From Pseudomonas helleri (GTDB lineage Bacteria; Pseudomonadota; Gammaproteobacteria; Pseudomonadales; Pseudomonadaceae): a DNA stretch of 64,000 nt. The position numbers were made by a program, and so were the translations under genes. The notes under the pieces are model-generated. The model was not told the DNA's origin and searched no databases. It saw nothing but the letters and a program-made list of their open reading frames with translations. Below, one piece after another: positions 61,234-64,000 of this stretch. Position 1 is the first letter of the stretch. The number at the start of each line of letters is the position of its first letter. Location of the stretch: contig NZ_JYLD01000008.1 of the NCBI RefSeq assembly GCF_001043025.1, positions 186,001 through 250,000 of the forward strand, in the 5' to 3' direction.

Positions 61234-63891
61234 ATGCGCACCGAACAACCGCAAATGATCTACCTGAAGGATTACCAGGCGCCCGAGTACCTGATTGACG
61301 AGACGCACCTGACCTTCGAGTTGTTCGAGGACCACACGTTGGTTCATGCGCAACTGGTGATGCGCCGCAATCCCGCCCGTGGCGAGGGCTTCCCGGCCCT
61401 GGCGCTGGACGGCCAGCAACTGGAGCTGCTGTCGGTCAAGCTTGACGATGTCGAGCTGACCGCAGCGGACTACGAGCTGACAGACAGCCACCTGACCCTG
61501 CACCCGACCACCGAGCAGTTTGTGGTCGACACCAGCGTCAAGATCCACCCCGAATCCAATACCGCGCTGGAAGGCTTGTACAAGTCCGGCACGATGTTCT
61601 GCACCCAGTGCGAGGCCGAAGGCTTTCGCAAGATCACCTATTACCTTGACCGCCCGGACGTGATGAGCACGTTCACCACCACCGTGGTGGCCGAGCAGCA
61701 TCGCTACCCGATCCTGCTGTCCAACGGCAACCCGCTGGCCAGCGGCCCCGATGAAGACGGACGCCACTGGGCGACCTGGGAAGACCCGTTCAAAAAGCCG
61801 GCCTACCTGTTTGCCTTGGTCGCGGGCGACCTGTGGTGCGTCGAAGACACGTTCACCACCATGACCAACCGCACCGTGGCGCTGCGCATTTACGTCGAAC
61901 CCGAGAACATCGACAAATGCCAGCACGCGATGAACAGCCTGAAAAAATCCATGCGCTGGGACGAAGAAGCCTACGGCCGTGAATACGATCTGGACATCTT
62001 CATGATCGTTGCGGTGAACGACTTCAATATGGGCGCCATGGAGAACAAAGGTCTCAATATCTTCAACTCCAGCGCCGTGCTGGCCCGTGCAGAGACGGCG
62101 ACCGACGCTGCTCACCAGCGGGTTGAAGCGATTGTTGCCCACGAATACTTCCACAACTGGTCGGGTAACCGCGTGACCTGCCGTGACTGGTTCCAGTTGT
62201 CGCTCAAGGAAGGCTTCACGGTGTTCCGTGATTCCGAGTTCTCGGCCGACATGAACTCGCGGGTGGTCAAGCGCATTCAGGACGTTGCCTTCCTGCGCAC
62301 GCATCAGTTCGCCGAAGATGCAGGCCCGATGGCTCACGCCGTGCGCCCTGAGAGCTTTATCGAAATCTCCAACTTCTACACCCTGACTGTTTATGAGAAG
62401 GGCTCGGAAGTGGTGCGCATGCTGCAAACCTTGCTCGGCGCCGAGGGCTTTCGCAAGGGCAGCGACCTGTACTTTGAGCGCCACGACGGTCAGGCCGTGA
62501 CCTGTGACGACTTCATCAAGGCCATGGAAGACGCCAATGGCGCAGACCTGAGCCAATTCAAGCGCTGGTACAGCCAGGCGGGCACCCCGCGTCTGGCAGT
62601 CAGCGAGCACTACGACGCCGCACAAAAAACCTACAGCCTGACCTTTGCTCAAAGCTGCCCGCAGACCCCGGACAAAGCTGAGAAACTGCCGTTCGTGATC
62701 CCGGTCGAGCTGGGCCTGTTGAATGCCCAGGGCGGTGAGTTGCCACTGCAACTGGCCGGCGAATCGGCGGCGGTCGGCACCAGCCGTGTTTTGTCAGTGA
62801 CCGAAGCAGAGCAGACGTTCACCTTTGTCGGCATCAATGAAAAACCGCTGCCGTCCTTGCTGCGCGGTTTCTCGGCGCCGGTGAAATTGCAGTTTGCCTA
62901 CAGCAGTGACCAACTGGTGTTCCTGATGCAACACGACACCGACGGTTTCAACCGTTGGGACGCGGGCCAGCAACTGTCGGTGCAAGTCTTGCAGACGCTA
63001 ATTGGCCAGTATCAACGTGGCGAAACCCTGGTCATGGACCCGCGCTTGGTTGAAGCCCTGCGCAGCGTGCTGACCAATCCGCAGCTGGATCAGGCGATGG
63101 TGGCCGAGATGCTGTCGTTGCCGGGTGAAGCCTACCTGACCGAAATCAGCGAAGTGGCTGATGTTGATGCCATTCACACGGCCCGTGAGTTTGCGCGCAA
63201 GCAATTGGCCGACAGCCTGTTCGACGAGTTGTGGGCGCGTTATCAGGCCAACCGTGAGGTGTCTAAAGTCACGCCCTATGTGGCCGAAGATCAGCATTTC
63301 GCCCGCCGCAGCCTGCAAAATATTGCGCTGTCGTACCTGAGCCTCAGTGGCAAACCTGAAGTTGTGAAAGCCACACTGGAACAGTTCGAAAACAGCGACA
63401 ACATGACCGAGCGCCTGAACGCGCTGGCGATACTGGTCAACTCGCCGTTTGAAGCTGAAAAAGCCCTGGCCTTGGCCAGTTTTGCCGAGCACTTCAAGGA
63501 CAATCCGCTGGTCATGGACCAGTGGTTCAGCGTGCAGGCGGCCAGCCCGCTGCCGGGTGGTTTGCAGCGCGTTCAGCAACTGATGGAGCACCCTGCGTTC
63601 ACCATCAAAAACCCGAACAAGGTCCGGGCCTTGATCGGTGCTTTTGCCGGGCAGAACCTGATCAACTTCCACGCCGCCGATGGCTCAGGCTACCGCTTCC
63701 TGGCGGATCTGGTTATCCAGCTCAATGCCCTTAACCCACAAATCGCCTCGCGGCAGTTGGCCCCGCTGACCCGCTGGCGCAAATACGACAGCGCCCGTCA
63801 GGCGCTGATGAAGGCAGAGCTTGAGCGCATTCGTAGCTCAGGCGAGCTGTCCAGCGACGTGTTTGAAGTGGTCAGCAAAAGCCTGGCGTAA
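61234..63891 (+). CDS. pepN: Aminopeptidase N (PepN)
   Basis: An 885-residue M1 zinc aminopeptidase of the cytosol. The substrate-binding GAMEN motif is in MGAMENKGLN, and the zinc site is H303-E304-x-x-H307 (HEYFHNW) with Glu326 (LSLKEGF) 18 residues on. The C-terminal half is the helical PepN bowl. It removes N-terminal residues from peptides in the last step of protein turnover. ATG 61234 starts the usual MRTEQPQMIYLKDY end. It ends the cluster with its own terminator. Confidence 0.96.
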   Translation: MRTEQPQMIYLKDYQAPEYLIDETHLTFELFEDHTLVHAQLVMRRNPARGEGFPALALDGQQLELLSVKLDDVELTAADYELTDSHLTLHPTTEQFVVDTSVKIHPESNTALEGLYKSGTMFCTQCEAEGFRKITYYLDRPDVMSTFTTTVVAEQHRYPILLSNGNPLASGPDEDGRHWATWEDPFKKPAYLFALVAGDLWCVEDTFTTMTNRTVALRIYVEPENIDKCQHAMNSLKKSMRWDEEAYGREYDLDIFMIVAVNDFNMGAMENKGLNIFNSSAVLARAETATDAAHQRVEAIVAHEYFHNWSGNRVTCRDWFQLSLKEGFTVFRDSEFSADMNSRVVKRIQDVAFLRTHQFAEDAGPMAHAVRPESFIEISNFYTLTVYEKGSEVVRMLQTLLGAEGFRKGSDLYFERHDGQAVTCDDFIKAMEDANGADLSQFKRWYSQAGTPRLAVSEHYDAAQKTYSLTFAQSCPQTPDKAEKLPFVIPVELGLLNAQGGELPLQLAGESAAVGTSRVLSVTEAEQTFTFVGINEKPLPSLLRGFSAPVKLQFAYSSDQLVFLMQHDTDGFNRWDAGQQLSVQVLQTLIGQYQRGETLVMDPRLVEALRSVLTNPQLDQAMVAEMLSLPGEAYLTEISEVADVDAIHTAREFARKQLADSLFDELWARYQANREVSKVTPYVAEDQHFARRSLQNIALSYLSLSGKPEVVKATLEQFENSDNMTERLNALAILVNSPFEAEKALALASFAEHFKDNPLVMDQWFSVQAASPLPGGLQRVQQLMEHPAFTIKNPNKVRALIGAFAGQNLINFHAADGSGYRFLADLVIQLNALNPQIASRQLAPLTRWRKYDSARQALMKAELERIRSSGELSSDVFEVVSKSLA

Positions 63892-63905
63892 ATTCGGCGG
63901 CTGAC

Positions 63906-63941
63906 AAGGCGCTGACCGGCTACTCGGTCAGCGCCTTTTTT
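63906..63941 (+). terminator. Rho-independent terminator of pepN
   Basis: AAGGCGCTGACCG (63906-63918) pairs perfectly with CGGTCAGCGCCTT (63925-63937) around a GCTACT loop, then runs into TTTTTT. The remaining bases to 64000 show nothing I can support. Confidence 0.9.
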
Positions 63942-64000
63942 GTGTGCATTGAACACCGGTAGTCGCTGAACAATGGAGCCGAGTTGAGAGGCAGCCAGCA

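Noticed and set aside
61174-62751. A 525-codon open frame antisense to pepN
   Set aside because: Shadow of pepN, whose HEYFH and GAMEN motifs are on the + strand.

Overview
The window comes from a Pseudomonas chromosome, most likely a fluorescent or environmental pseudomonad. It is GC-rich, has AGGA-type ribosome sites, and carries many copies of the short palindromic repeat TAGGAGCGAGCTTGC...GCGATCTTTTGATC that is typical of the P. fluorescens group. It also carries typical pseudomonad gene blocks: nadK-phosphoesterase-rhomboid-yeaC-pepN, pfeRSAE, vanAB/vanR and a creatinase locus. No phage, insertion sequence, tRNA, rRNA or CRISPR array was seen. About 46 protein genes cover nearly all of the sequence. 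Both window edges fall at or near genes; only the first gene is cut.

Layout. 1-6 kb: end of a PQQ sugar dehydrogenase, ecotin, phosphoglucomutase, a YbaK-type deacylase, a medium-chain oxidoreductase with its ArsR-type regulator, and a zinc-type HemB. 6-17 kb: two iron-acquisition loci controlled by cell-surface signalling. The first is ECF sigma, FecR anti-sigma, STN-bearing TonB receptor and periplasmic Fes-like esterase. The second, resembling Hxu, is sigma, FecR, large haem-type receptor and a dedicated TonB. 17-22 kb: a duplicated repeat region, a HAD phosphatase, a MocR regulator divergent from an AhpD-like protein, and a CGNR zinc-finger regulator divergent from an alpha/beta hydrolase. 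22-31 kb: a TonB receptor next to nikABCDE, a divergent nikR with a recognisable NikR operator, and an MFS transporter. 31-32 kb: a tandem repeat array ending in a 43-bp perfect inverted repeat. 32-38 kb: vanillate uptake and demethylation (transporter, OprD porin, VanR, VanB, VanA) with GGATCC-centred operator candidates. 38-41 kb: two convergent MFS exporters. 41-46 kb: the ferric-enterobactin system pfeR-pfeS-pfeA-pfeE. 46-50 kb: creatinase, an MHS permease and a GATR/AraC regulator. 50-55 kb: a five-haem cytochrome c fusion, a stand-alone PBP2 and a PLP-dependent deaminase/desulfhydrase. 55-64 kb: cytochrome b561, DUF1853 and a tightly packed nadK-phosphoesterase-glpG cluster followed by yeaC, DUF2797 and pepN.

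How it works together. The dominant theme is metal acquisition: four TonB-dependent receptors, one TonB, two ECF sigma/anti-sigma pairs, one two-component system, two different catecholate esterases and one nickel ABC importer lie within 40 kb. Three predicted Fur boxes precede the first sigma gene, the second sigma gene and pfeA, and a fourth precedes pfeR. The second theme is use of plant- and animal-derived small molecules (vanillate, creatine).

The observations that most deserve a second look are the pentahaem AdhB-TsdA-like fusion with no partner dehydrogenase, the outer-membrane receptor beside the nickel operon, the twin-arginine motif in one FecR protein, and the shared operator-like repeats in four divergent or promoter regions. 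All functional calls rest on reading the sequence and on family knowledge; no database search was run.
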